This document shows positions 16,283 through 25,291 of a stretch of 46,738 bases of DNA, in pieces (position 1 is the stretch's first letter; each line of letters opens with the position of its first letter). The notes below the pieces were generated by a model. It was given only the letters and a program-made list of their open reading frames with translations, had not been told where the DNA came from and made no database searches. The stretch comes from Deltaproteobacteria bacterium (GTDB lineage: Bacteria; Desulfobacterota; Binatia; Binatales; Binataceae), in NCBI GenBank assembly GCA_019237115.1, contig JAFAHS010000025.1, positions 1-46,738 on the forward strand. The letters are read 5' to 3'. The position numbers and the translations under genes are program-made.

Positions 16283-16997
16283 AGTCCAGCTTTTCTCGAC
16301 CTGCCTCGCGGAAGAGCTTTTTCCCGAGGTCTACGACGCCGCCGCGACCGTGCTGGGGCGGCTGCGGCTGCGCGTGCGACCGCTGAAGAGCGCCTTCTGC
16401 TGCGGACAGGTCGCGTTTAACGAAGGATTTCGCGACGAAGCGGTCGATCTCGCGCGCAAGTTTTTGGCCGCTTGTCGGCCCGATACGCCGATTGTAGTTC
16501 CGTCCGGTTCATGCTCCAGCATGATACGAATCTTCTACTCCGACTTGCTCGCCACCGACGCAGGCCTGACGGCCAAAGCCGAAGCTGTCAGGCCATGGGT
16601 CTACGAGTTTTCGCAGTTTCTGGTCGGTGTCATGAAGGTTAAGTACCTCGGCGCGCGCTACGAGCGCGCGGTCGCCTACCACCCGTCATGCCACCTGATG
16701 CGCGAGCTCAACGTGCGCGAGGAGCCGATGGCGCTGCTCAGCGCGGTCAACGGGATCAGGTTGATGGAAGTCGCCAAGCGCGAGGAGTGCTGCGGCTTCG
16801 GCGGCTTGTTCTCGGTGAAGTTTCCGCACATTTCCGGGGCGATGCTCGCCGACAAGCTGACCGCAATCCGCGAAAGCGGCGCCGAGGTGCTGGTGTCGAA
16901 CGACTGCGGGTGCCTCATGCAAATCGGCGGCGGTCTGCGTCGCGCCGGGGCGAACATCGAGGTCCGTCACCTCGCAGAGGTGCTGGCCTCGCGCTAG
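16275..16997 (+). CDS. lutA: Lactate utilization protein LutA (CCG-domain protein)
   Basis: A 240-residue cytoplasmic protein with two cysteine-rich CCG domains, typical of LutA/GlpC/HdrB subunits that bind noncubane or 4Fe-4S clusters. The first domain has FSTCLAEELFPEV and KSAFCCGQVAFNEG. The second has YHPSCHLMREL, KREECCGFGGLFSVKFP and NDCGCLMQIGG. Length matches LutA. A GTG one codon earlier (16272) is possible. The order here is B-C-A, whereas the Bacillus operon is A-B-C, so lutA closes the unit. The gene is followed by a hairpin at 17034-17055 and then by convergent phaC. Confidence 0.93.
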   Translation: MTEVQLFSTCLAEELFPEVYDAAATVLGRLRLRVRPLKSAFCCGQVAFNEGFRDEAVDLARKFLAACRPDTPIVVPSGSCSSMIRIFYSDLLATDAGLTAKAEAVRPWVYEFSQFLVGVMKVKYLGARYERAVAYHPSCHLMRELNVREEPMALLSAVNGIRLMEVAKREECCGFGGLFSVKFPHISGAMLADKLTAIRESGAEVLVSNDCGCLMQIGGGLRRAGANIEVRHLAEVLASR

Positions 16998-17033
16998 CCG
17001 AAGCCGTTTCCGTCGGCGGCGGCGGGTGGCCGC

Positions 17034-17055
17034 CCCTTTTGCGTCTGCAAAAGGG
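17034..17055. terminator. Hairpin between convergent lutA and phaC
   Basis: A 9-bp perfect stem (CCCTTTTGC / GCAAAAGGG) with a GTCT loop lies in the 92-bp gap between two convergent genes. No U-tract follows on either strand, so it may protect 3' ends or act in both directions rather than being a classic terminator. Confidence 0.45.
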
Positions 17056-17089
17056 TCAGTCTCTGGATCACACCATCAGTCGAACCAGC

Positions 17090-18805
17090 CTAGTGCCGTT
17101 CGTGAACGTAAGTCCCGGGCGCGGGATCGCTGGGGGTATAACCATTGCCGCCTGTCGATTTGGGCGCGGGGACATCCTCTCCGGAGCGCGCGCTCAGCCA
17201 CTTGAGCCAGTGATCCCACCAGGAGCCCTTGTTCTCGGTCGCGCCCCGCAGCCACGCGTCGGCATCCTTCGGCAGGCGCTGATTAACGTAGAACCGCGCC
17301 TTGAGATTGCCGGGAGGATTTACCAGGCTCTGGATGTGCCCGCTCGAACCGAGCACGAACTCGGCCTTGCCGCCGAACATCGTGGCAGCACGATAGCAGG
17401 CGCGCCACGCGCAGATGTGATCGGTCATCCCGGCGACCAGGTATAGGTCGTTTTTGACGTCGCGCAGGTTGATCGGCGTGCCAAGCACGGTGACTTCACT
17501 GCCATTCACCAGCGGGTTGCGCAGGAACAGGTCGAGAAAACCCTCGTGCAGCCTGGCCGGCAGGCAAGTGGAATCGGCGTTCCAGAACAGAATATCGAAA
17601 GGCGGGGGCTGTTTGCCCATCAAGTAGTTGTTCACCCAGTAGTTCCAGACCAGATCGTTGGGCCGCAACCACGCAAACACGCGCGCCATCTCGGCGCCAT
17701 CGAGGACGCCCTTTCTCTTCGAACGGCGAATCGCGGCGCGAATCGCGTCTTCGGTGGCAAACATGCCGACCATCGATTGCGCCTGCGTGTCCAGCATGGT
17801 GACCAGCAGAGTCATCGCGTGGACGCGCGGATCTGCGGCCGCGGTGAGATGGCCAAGCAGGAGCGAGGAAGTGATCCCGCCGGCGCATACCCCCACCACG
17901 TTGCAGTCGGGGTTTGCCGTGATCGTGCAGGCCGCTTCGATGGCTTCCTTGCACGACGAGACGTATTCGTCGATGCCCCATTCACGGTCGGCCGGCGTCG
18001 GATTGCGCCAGCTGATCGTGAAAACCTGGATGCCGCGTTTGACGGCGTATTCGATAAAGCTGCGGCCCGGCGCGAGATCCATGATGTAGAATTTGTTGAT
18101 CTGCGGCGGGATAAGCAGCAGCGGCCGATGGAACACGCGCTCGGTGGCCGGCGTGTACTGGATTACCTCGCACACCGGATTTCGATAGACGACCGCGCCC
18201 GGCGAGACACCGATATTGCGGCCGATCTCGAACGGCCGCTTGTCCACCTGCTGCGGCATCCCGCCATTGGTAAACAAATCAACCGCGAAGTTGCGCAGCC
18301 CGGCGACCAGACTCAGGCCCGCGGTATCGAACACGCGCTTCACCGCCGCCGGATTGCCCGCCAGGAGGTTGGTTGGCGCGAGCGCCTCGGTGAGCAGCGT
18401 CATCACGAAACGCGCCTGCCCCGCGTCCTTCCAATCGCCAAAGTCCTCGTCGCCTACCAGGTCGTGCATGGCGCCGCGCCAGGCCAGATAGGACTGCATC
18501 AAGCGGTGGTAGAGCGGATGCTCCTGCCAGGCGGGATCGGTAAAGCGCTTGTCGGACTGTTCCGGCTCCACGTCGGAGAGCCCCGCGGTTATCTGAGCGA
18601 ATTCGATCGTCAGTTGGGCGAGGCGGGACGCGACTGCACGCGGATGTCCCGCCAGATGCCCCACTACCCGAGCGAAAGTGCCGACAATTTGCGCCGCGTC
18701 GATTCCGACAAATGGATTCGCGCCCAGGATGGCATCGAGTGCGGGATGTTCTTCTTCGGCACCACCAATAGGGTGAACCGGCTTGGACTTGAGAGCGGCG
18801 GCCAT
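17090..18805 (-). CDS. phaC: Class I poly(3-hydroxyalkanoate) synthase
   Basis: Polymerises (R)-3-hydroxyacyl-CoA into PHA storage granules. 571 residues, the size of class I enzymes that work without PhaE. The lipase-like box is GVCAGG near residue 305, with the nucleophilic cysteine. VPPxINKxYI-type core LIPPQINKFYIMDLAPGRS, the acid in AGMTDHICAWRACYRA, and the histidine in GSSGHIQSLVNPP complete the catalytic set. TWWEDWxxW-type ending appears as SWWDHWLKWLSARSG. The frame opens at 18844, but the ATG at 18805 has AAGGAGGG three bases upstream. No phaA, phaB or phasin is adjacent, although a FabG-type reductase is at 10249. Transcribed towards lutA; divergent from the amidase. Confidence 0.95.
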   Translation of the reverse strand: MAAALKSKPVHPIGGAEEEHPALDAILGANPFVGIDAAQIVGTFARVVGHLAGHPRAVASRLAQLTIEFAQITAGLSDVEPEQSDKRFTDPAWQEHPLYHRLMQSYLAWRGAMHDLVGDEDFGDWKDAGQARFVMTLLTEALAPTNLLAGNPAAVKRVFDTAGLSLVAGLRNFAVDLFTNGGMPQQVDKRPFEIGRNIGVSPGAVVYRNPVCEVIQYTPATERVFHRPLLLIPPQINKFYIMDLAPGRSFIEYAVKRGIQVFTISWRNPTPADREWGIDEYVSSCKEAIEAACTITANPDCNVVGVCAGGITSSLLLGHLTAAADPRVHAMTLLVTMLDTQAQSMVGMFATEDAIRAAIRRSKRKGVLDGAEMARVFAWLRPNDLVWNYWVNNYLMGKQPPPFDILFWNADSTCLPARLHEGFLDLFLRNPLVNGSEVTVLGTPINLRDVKNDLYLVAGMTDHICAWRACYRAATMFGGKAEFVLGSSGHIQSLVNPPGNLKARFYVNQRLPKDADAWLRGATENKGSWWDHWLKWLSARSGEDVPAPKSTGGNGYTPSDPAPGTYVHERH

Positions 18806-19018
18806 AGACCCTCCTTCGCGGCGAAGTATCCTGAGCCGTAGCAAAGGCCGCCTTACGAGAGCAAGTTGGCCTCCGACAGGTGCAAGGCTAACCCTGGGCC
18901 CTCCCGGGAACGCAAAGGGGAGCGGTTGTCTTCTGGGCGTTTTCGCATCAGTGCCCGCTCGCTGCGGGGCAGGGGCCCGAGGTCAAGTTGCTGCTACCTC
19001 ACCAGCCGCTCGCCCCGA

Positions 19019-19049
19019 TTGACCTTGTCCCAAGGGCAGACTGTATGGT
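19019..19049 (+). promoter_or_regulatory. MerR-type promoter (19-bp spacer with dyad) before the amidase
   Basis: TTGACC (19019-19024) and TATGGT (19044-19049) are separated by 19 bp, the long spacing typical of MerR-activated promoters. A dyad CCTTG-tcc-CAAGG (19023-19035, extending to TG/CA at 19020-19021 and 19037-19038 with one mismatch) starts in the -35 as in CueR-type promoters. A MerR-family gene lies downstream of the amidase in the same direction. Confidence 0.5.
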
Positions 19050-19090
19050 CATCGCAGAAGGAGCCACCGGCGACCGGTAGAGCCAGGAAG

Positions 19091-20683
19091 GTGAACCGTC
19101 GGGCTGCATTGCAATGGATCGGCGCGATGACCACCGCGCTTACCTGCTCCTCCCTTGAGGCACCAGCGGCTTTGACGGTGAACTACGCGCAGGGTTGGCA
19201 CCAACATGGAGGCAGCATGAATTCATCCGATTTCAAACCCGCCTTTGCAACTGCAGCGGAAACCGCCGATGCGTTGCGCCTCAAGCGGATTTCGGCGACC
19301 GAACTGCTGAACCTCGAGTTCCAGAGAATCGATCGCTACAACCCCAAACTGAACGCGATCATCTGGCAGGATCGAGAGCAAGCGCTCGCTCGTGCCGAAC
19401 AAGCCGAGGCTGCCCTCGTCGGGGGAAAATCCGTCGGTGCGCTTGATGGCGTGCCGATCACCATCAAAGAATCGTTCGCCTATCGCGGGTCGCCCAACAC
19501 CTGGGGTTTGCCACCGCTCAAGAACGCAATCAGTCCCCGGACCGCAGTTGCGGTGGAGCGTATGGAATCCGCAGGCGCGATCGTTCTGGGCAAAACCAAT
19601 GTGTCTGCCATGTTGGCCGATTGGCAAAGCTACAATCCGGTCTACGGAGCTTCGAACAATCCGTGGGATCTCACCCTCACGCCGGGTGGATCGACCGGCG
19701 GGGGCGCCGCCGCGCTGGCCGCGGGGCTTGGGTGTCTCACTATCGGTAGCGATCTGATGGGCTCGGTACGGATTCCGGCGCACTTCTGCGGCGTCTATGC
19801 GCATAAGCCTTCTCTAGGGCTGGTCAGCACGGCTGGATTCCAGCCTGGTCCCTGGGACGGCTCTCCCGGCTACCCGATGGACCTTTCGGTGATGGGCCCG
19901 CTGGCGCGGAGTGCGGCCGATCTGGCATTGAGCCTGAGCGTGCTCGGTGGAGGCAATGGTGACGATGACAAGGCGTGGACCTGGCGCATGCCCGCGGCTC
20001 GTCACACCCGCCTCAAAGATTTTCGGGTCGGCTATGTTTTCGATGACCCAGCCTCGCCGCTCGCTTCAGAGGTTCGATCCGTGTATGAAAATGCGCTTTC
20101 CTCTTTGAGCAGCTCGGGAGCGAAAATGGATCGCGGCTGGCCGGCCGGAGTAGATGCGCACGCGCACATGACGACCTTGATGTATCTGCTGTTTGCCTTG
20201 ATAACCGCCGAGATGCCCGATGACGCGCGCGAGAGCCTGAGGCAGCGCCTCCAGGGAAACCCGGAAGATGTGTTTGCCGCAGCCGCCACCGCACCTCATG
20301 CTCGCTGGCTGCACCAGACACAGGACCGACTCGTCTACCGCGCGCTGTGGCAGAAATACTTCGATACTCACGATGTCTTCTTGATGCCGACCACCTTCAC
20401 TGCGGCGTTCCGCCACGACCACAGCGAACCGATGGAAGCGCGCGTTATCGCCAGTGCCGAGGGCAGACGATCATATGCGCGGGAACTCCCCTTCTGGATC
20501 AGATTTGCAACCTTGGCAGGGTTGCCTGCCACCGTCGCGCCGGTCGGCCGAACCAGGGCAGGTCTTCCGGTGGGCATGCAAATCATCGGGCCGATGTGGG
20601 AAGACGGAACCTCCATTGAGTTCGCGGCCCGGTTATCCGAAGTGGTCGGAGGATTTGAGTCGCCTCCCGGATATCAAGCATGA
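19091..20683 (+). CDS. Amidase-signature hydrolase, probably Tat-exported
   Basis: An amidase-signature enzyme hydrolysing an amide or ester bond. GVPITIKESF carries the catalytic lysine; GGSTGGGAAALAAGLG carries the cis-serine; and IGSDLMGSVRIPAHFCGV carries the nucleophilic serine in a variant of the usual DTGGS loop. FATLAGLPATVAPVG is a typical C-terminal block. From the GTG at 19091 the protein begins VNRRAALQWIGAMTTAL, which looks like a twin-arginine signal, implying a periplasmic or surface enzyme of about 530 residues. The alternative is the ATG at 19217, with GGAGG four bases upstream, giving a cytoplasmic 488-residue form. It follows a MerR-type promoter and is 32 bp from the MerR gene, so the two are probably co-regulated. 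Substrate unknown; GatA is unlikely as no gatB/C is near. Confidence 0.82.
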   Translation: MNRRAALQWIGAMTTALTCSSLEAPAALTVNYAQGWHQHGGSMNSSDFKPAFATAAETADALRLKRISATELLNLEFQRIDRYNPKLNAIIWQDREQALARAEQAEAALVGGKSVGALDGVPITIKESFAYRGSPNTWGLPPLKNAISPRTAVAVERMESAGAIVLGKTNVSAMLADWQSYNPVYGASNNPWDLTLTPGGSTGGGAAALAAGLGCLTIGSDLMGSVRIPAHFCGVYAHKPSLGLVSTAGFQPGPWDGSPGYPMDLSVMGPLARSAADLALSLSVLGGGNGDDDKAWTWRMPAARHTRLKDFRVGYVFDDPASPLASEVRSVYENALSSLSSSGAKMDRGWPAGVDAHAHMTTLMYLLFALITAEMPDDARESLRQRLQGNPEDVFAAAATAPHARWLHQTQDRLVYRALWQKYFDTHDVFLMPTTFTAAFRHDHSEPMEARVIASAEGRRSYARELPFWIRFATLAGLPATVAPVGRTRAGLPVGMQIIGPMWEDGTSIEFAARLSEVVGGFESPPGYQA

Positions 20684-20714
20684 AGAATGGCAGGCGCGCC
20701 CGCGAAATCGCGAT

Positions 20715-21572
20715 ATGAGCATGGCACACGGGCGGAACTTCCGAAAACCGCGCGGCTCGGACCCCCTATTGAGCATTGGAGTCTTCGCGCGGCGCTCGCG
20801 CTTATCGATGAAGGCGCTGCGGCTTTATGACCATGTGGGACTGCTCAAACCCGCGCAAGTCGACCTGGGCACCGGGTATCGCCGGTGTCGCGAGAGTCAG
20901 CTCGCGACCGCGCGGTTGGTAGTCATGCTCCGACGCCTCGATATGCCACTCGTGCAGGTCGCCGAAATCGTCTCTGCACCGGGTCCGCTTGGCGCCGAAC
21001 GACTCGCGTCATACTGGGAAGGGTTCGAACGTAGGATCGCAGGGCAGCGTGAATTGGTCGGATACATTCGCGGCAAACTGCTCGGCAGAGATGCAACCAT
21101 GGGATTGGCGGAGATCCGTCAGCGCGAGGTTCCAGCCCAGCTCGTTCTGACCGAACAGCGACATGTCGACGTGGATCAATTGCCCGCGTGGATCGGAGCG
21201 GCAATGAGACGCCTGACCAAATTGGCGCGCAGGTATGGGGGTCCAGTCGGAACGCGCTTCGTCGTCTACTACGGCGAAATCAACGAAGACAGCGACGGCC
21301 CGGCCGAAGCTTGTGTTCCGATCGATCCGGACCGGGCCCGCGCCCAGGGGGCGGGAATGCGCCGCGAACCTGCACACCGCGAGGCCTATGTCCGGCTCAC
21401 GAAGGCTCAGGTCGCATTTCCGCAAATCGCTTCTGCGTACGACCGTGTCTCCGCGTGGGTTGCCTCGCAGGGGCTTACGTTGGCTGGTCATCCGCGAGAG
21501 GTCTACTTCGGCGACTTCGCCTCGGCGCGCCCGCAGGACGAAGTATGCGACGTAGCGGTACCCATGCGCTAA
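20715..21572 (+). CDS. MerR-family regulator with GyrI-like effector domain
   Basis: About 285 residues. The N-terminal winged helix is MerR-type: LLSIGVFARRSRLSMKALRLYDHVGLLKPAQVD (read in parts), then GYRRCRESQLATARLVVMLRRLDMPL and a dimerisation helix. The C-terminal half resembles a GyrI/SOUL-type effector-binding domain, with PAWIGAAMRRL, VYYGEINED and the closing stretch EVCDVAVPMR, as in BmrR-like multidrug-sensing regulators. It probably binds a small hydrophobic or cationic compound and activates its own operon through a long-spacer promoter. The start is uncertain: ATG at 20715 or 20721, neither with a clear ribosome-binding site; an overlap with the amidase end by a longer frame is possible but unlikely. 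Confidence 0.83.
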   Translation: MSMAHGRNFRKPRGSDPLLSIGVFARRSRLSMKALRLYDHVGLLKPAQVDLGTGYRRCRESQLATARLVVMLRRLDMPLVQVAEIVSAPGPLGAERLASYWEGFERRIAGQRELVGYIRGKLLGRDATMGLAEIRQREVPAQLVLTEQRHVDVDQLPAWIGAAMRRLTKLARRYGGPVGTRFVVYYGEINEDSDGPAEACVPIDPDRARAQGAGMRREPAHREAYVRLTKAQVAFPQIASAYDRVSAWVASQGLTLAGHPREVYFGDFASARPQDEVCDVAVPMR

Positions 21573-21739
21573 AAGTAACTCCGCGAAGCAACCTCACGAA
21601 GGGTGGTGCGATTCGTTATTGCTGGCGGCCAAGGTTTGCTCATTCGCTGGCGAAGAGTTGCTCAGTTAACATTCTGATCTTGCTGGGCCGACAGTCAGAG
21701 ACGGAATTCACCAACGTTACCGAGCCTCAGCCTCTCCGG

Positions 21740-23329
21740 TCACAACGCTCCACGCGCTGGCGCATCCTGACTGGTCGAAGGCGCCTGCAGCTCCCAGACC
21801 GTGTAGTGCTCGGTCTGAAGGATTGGCCGATACCCGCTGTTAGCGAGCAGTTCCGGCTGAACCAACACCAGGGGCAACAGCTGGATCGGTGAGTCGGAGA
21901 TAACGACCTTCACGCGGCGCTTGACGACAGCGTCGTTAATCGGATCGGTCCAGTAGTGCGCGGTGTCACGTATGAGAGAGAAGAAGTTGGCAGCGCCCAG
22001 TCGCTGCCGCGCGGTGCGGAAACCGTAACGCTGGTACACAGCTTTCGCCTCGCGATACGCTCCGTACAGTTCGGGATAGCGAATCAGTTGGGGGCGGTTT
22101 GCCTCGAAGCAAATGAACGACGGCGCGATCACAAGGTCATTGGGAGTCGTCGCCCGGTGTACGGTCGCAGCAATTCGCGAGATTTCCTCGCGCGGCACGA
22201 ACCCGAAACCATAGACGCTGTCACGGAGCCAGTTTTCGTTCATCAACGGCGTGAGAAACAGCAGACAGACCAGAGTAAGCAGGCCACCACCGATTGCCCA
22301 GATCCAGTCCAACCGCGGCGCCTCCTCGGCGCTGACGAGATCACGGATCGCGCAATAAAGGGCGAGCAAGCCGCAGCCCGCGATGATCGCGATAAACGGT
22401 AACCCCTCCACGTAGTTGTGGCCCCAGGCGGTCGGGCTGAGCAGGCCGAAGAAGAAGTACTGTGCCGCTGCCAGGGTGAGCACCAGACCGGCGGCGCCCT
22501 TCACAAGCCTGGCGGCGAGCAAGCGGATCACCCCGAGAGCAAACAGCGGCGCCAGGATGTCCAGAATCAGGGTCGGGTAGAGCACGATCGCAGCCCTCGC
22601 GTCGCGGCCCTTCATGAAATGGAAGAGGAAGGTCTGAAAGACAAACTCAAATCCGTAGCGCCAGTAGCAGAAGGCGGACAGCAGCGCTAATGCGGTCGCG
22701 ACCGCGGCGCCGATCGCTATAGCGTCGCCCATCCGCCGCCGCACGACGCCGAGATAGCCCAGCAGGACGGCGACTGGAACCACAGCGGTCAACTTGATGG
22801 CACATGCGAGCGCGAGCAGCCCGGCGATCGCCATCGCGCCCCGGCGGGTAGTCAACGAAGAGCTTTCGTCGGCCACCAGTATCGTTGCTCCCACCAGGAG
22901 CGGCGCCACGAAGCATTCTCTTTCATAGAGGTGATAGCGAAAGACGAGCGAGGTGAAACCATATAGAATCGCCGACGCGACGGCGGCCGGCCGACCTGCC
23001 GCCCGGCGCGCCAGCTCGAACACGAGCAGACTGGTGGCGTAGATTGCGGCTTCGTTCAAGAACTCCAGTGAAACGAGGCTCGCGCCGAATAACCTGGTAT
23101 AGACCCCGGCGGCCCACTCCAGAACCGGAAAGTGCACGTGAAGAAAATCCAGATAGGGACGCATCCCAACCGAAACCAGGTACACGTTTTCCAGATAGAA
23201 GTCGTCCTCGATCCAGACTTGGGGATAGAAGAGCCGCGCCAGCCGCGGGACCACGAGCACGATGGCCAGCCCCACGCCGATTCCGGTCGCTTGCCGAGTG
23301 ACGGCCCGGCGCGATGACGAGCGGCTCAT
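21740..23329 (-). CDS. GT-C-type polytopic membrane glycosyltransferase-like protein
   Basis: A 529-residue membrane protein with about ten to twelve hydrophobic segments, then a soluble C-terminal domain of about 140 residues. The first loop has WIEDDFYLENVYLV, an acidic pair of the kind used as the catalytic base region in GT-C enzymes (PMT, ArnT, GT39-type), followed by PYLDFLHVHFPVLEW, a common signature of such proteins. It probably transfers a sugar from a polyprenyl-phosphate carrier to an acceptor on the outer face of the inner membrane. Donor and acceptor unknown. Start ATG at 23329 with GAGG nine bases upstream. Divergent from a second GT-C-like gene with starts only about 50 bp apart. 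Confidence 0.75.
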   Translation of the reverse strand: MSRSSSRRAVTRQATGIGVGLAIVLVVPRLARLFYPQVWIEDDFYLENVYLVSVGMRPYLDFLHVHFPVLEWAAGVYTRLFGASLVSLEFLNEAAIYATSLLVFELARRAAGRPAAVASAILYGFTSLVFRYHLYERECFVAPLLVGATILVADESSSLTTRRGAMAIAGLLALACAIKLTAVVPVAVLLGYLGVVRRRMGDAIAIGAAVATALALLSAFCYWRYGFEFVFQTFLFHFMKGRDARAAIVLYPTLILDILAPLFALGVIRLLAARLVKGAAGLVLTLAAAQYFFFGLLSPTAWGHNYVEGLPFIAIIAGCGLLALYCAIRDLVSAEEAPRLDWIWAIGGGLLTLVCLLFLTPLMNENWLRDSVYGFGFVPREEISRIAATVHRATTPNDLVIAPSFICFEANRPQLIRYPELYGAYREAKAVYQRYGFRTARQRLGAANFFSLIRDTAHYWTDPINDAVVKRRVKVVISDSPIQLLPLVLVQPELLANSGYRPILQTEHYTVWELQAPSTSQDAPARGAL

Positions 23330-23379
23330 CGAAGCGAACCTCGCCGACCTCCACGACGCTCGCAGCGCCGGGGTGGAGC

Positions 23380-25092
23380 GTGCGCGACGTCATCACACTC
23401 GCAATCCTGCTCGCTCTCGCACTCCTCATGATGATGCGGCTGGGGTCGCGCCGCGGGGCCGAGCTGATGCCATGGCCGGACGGTCTCGAGTACGCCGCGC
23501 AGGCGGTGAATCTTGATCAGGGTCGGGGAGCGGTGCTGCATTTTGGCGGTTATTCTTACCCGTCGCGCTACCCGCAAGGCTATCCGCTCATTCTTGCCGC
23601 CGCCTTGCCGATAATCGGCCATGACGTGGCGCTGCTCTACGCGGTCACCATCGCGTTGGGGCTTTGCGGGATCGTGGCGGTATACCTCCTGGCACTCAAG
23701 TTGTTTGACCGGCCGAGCGCTGCTCTGGCCACGGTCTTGCTCACGCTCTGCCCCGTATTCGTCACCTATTCAACGCTGGTTTTGAGCGATGTGCCGACCA
23801 TGACCGTTACGATCCTCGCGGCGTGGGCGCTGGCGCGTGCTACCGAGGAGGAAGGCCGTCCCGGGCGCGAGGGTGCGCTTTACGCGATGTGGATCGTTCT
23901 GGGCTTCATCGCAGGGTTCTCCACGATCATGCGCCCCACCAATGGGTTGATGGTGGGGGCAATCGGGCTTGCGATGATCGCAGTTCCGCCCCGAGGCGTA
24001 GGTATTCGCCGCATGGAGGCTGCCACTGCGGGCTTTTTCGTGGCGCTGGCGATTATGCCCCTGCTGCAGCTGCATTCAAATGCAATTAATCTCGGCAGCG
24101 CGCTAAGCAGCGGCTACGCATGGTGGGTGCCGGAGGTTTACACGCAATCCGGTCGTCAGTTGAACCTGTCGCATCTCTTTGGACCGACCCTGCCGCGAAA
24201 TCCGCACGGCAATGTGCCCGTTTACGTGACCGCGGTGTTGGGTTTGGACGGCATGCTGGGTGACCAGGGCGATCCCAGGTATTTCCTGTATCCATTCCCG
24301 GCAGCGGCGTTCGCGCTGGTCGGAATCATCGCGGCGCTGCTGGACCGCGAGCGGCGTATCACGCGGCGCCTGGTGTACTTCGGCCTCGCGTTACTCGGGC
24401 TCCTGTTCGCCGTCTACATTTTCGATTTGTTTACCGAAACCGCTTACCTGCTTCCCGGGGTGTTCATCGTATTCATCACGGCAGGCTATGGAGCGGTCGT
24501 GGCCAATCGCTGGATGCGCGCGGCATTCAGCGCGCGCGAGAGAGGTGCGACAAAGCTGGCCGCCACGATCGGCGTGCTGGTGCTCGACCTTCTGCTGTTG
24601 ATTGCGCTTGCCACAGAGATCTCGGTGCGCCTGTCAGCCGAACCGCAGCACTCACCAACCATCGAATCATTGCAACAAATCGAACTGAAGGTGTCGCCCC
24701 GGGCCACGATCGTCAGCAATATTTCGCTTCAGCTTCTGGAGTTGTACCTCCCAGGCGCGTCGCGAAACTTCGTCGCACTGAATTCGCGTGATCCGGGCGA
24801 GCGCTTCACCGATTACCACTTAAATCGCCTGTTCGCGAAGCGTGCGCTCGGATGGGGCGGACCGATTCCCCAGGTGCTCTTTGCCGATGATGTGATGGCG
24901 ACCGCGGTCGTGAACGAACTGAACGCGGATGCGCGCGGCACCGATGGTGCGTATCTGCTCCTGGGCGCGCCTGAATCACCTGACTACGCGACGGTGCTGC
25001 GCGAGGAGGTGGACAAGCTGGGCGCAGCGTTCATGCCGCAACCGGTACTTCAAAATCGGGCCGTGGGTTTGTTCAGATTGGTTCCCCGCTAG
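23380..25092 (+). CDS. GT-C/PMT-like membrane glycosyltransferase
   Basis: About 570 residues with ten or more membrane segments. The first periplasmic loop has MPWPDGLEYAAQAVNLDQG and SYPSRYPQGYPLILAA, resembling the first loop of dolichyl- or polyprenyl-phosphate-sugar:acceptor transferases (GT39/PMT_2, ArnT), where an aspartate acts in catalysis. VLSDVPTMTVTILAAWALA is another typical block. The soluble C-terminal part from about residue 430 contains no named motif. The frame is open from an ATG at 23314, but that would overlap the start of the divergent neighbour; the GTG at 23380 with GGGG upstream avoids the overlap and keeps the first membrane helix. The pair may modify envelope lipids, proteins or polysaccharide. 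Confidence 0.72.
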   Translation: MRDVITLAILLALALLMMMRLGSRRGAELMPWPDGLEYAAQAVNLDQGRGAVLHFGGYSYPSRYPQGYPLILAAALPIIGHDVALLYAVTIALGLCGIVAVYLLALKLFDRPSAALATVLLTLCPVFVTYSTLVLSDVPTMTVTILAAWALARATEEEGRPGREGALYAMWIVLGFIAGFSTIMRPTNGLMVGAIGLAMIAVPPRGVGIRRMEAATAGFFVALAIMPLLQLHSNAINLGSALSSGYAWWVPEVYTQSGRQLNLSHLFGPTLPRNPHGNVPVYVTAVLGLDGMLGDQGDPRYFLYPFPAAAFALVGIIAALLDRERRITRRLVYFGLALLGLLFAVYIFDLFTETAYLLPGVFIVFITAGYGAVVANRWMRAAFSARERGATKLAATIGVLVLDLLLLIALATEISVRLSAEPQHSPTIESLQQIELKVSPRATIVSNISLQLLELYLPGASRNFVALNSRDPGERFTDYHLNRLFAKRALGWGGPIPQVLFADDVMATAVVNELNADARGTDGAYLLLGAPESPDYATVLREEVDKLGAAFMPQPVLQNRAVGLFRLVPR

Positions 25093-25291
25093 CCTCGGAA
25101 CTCGTTCGTTACCGTTAAACCCGGCGCGCCCAAGGTTGGCTCGGACCGCAACCTGTCCCGGGTTCCCCGGTGGTCGTAGCGCGGGGGTGGAAGGGAACGA
25201 TTGGGCGCGGAGTGCCGTCGACCGCCGTCTGCCAGCCAAACCAATCCGCCAACCCGCGACGTCGCAACTTCCCTCCGGCGCGGCCACTTTG

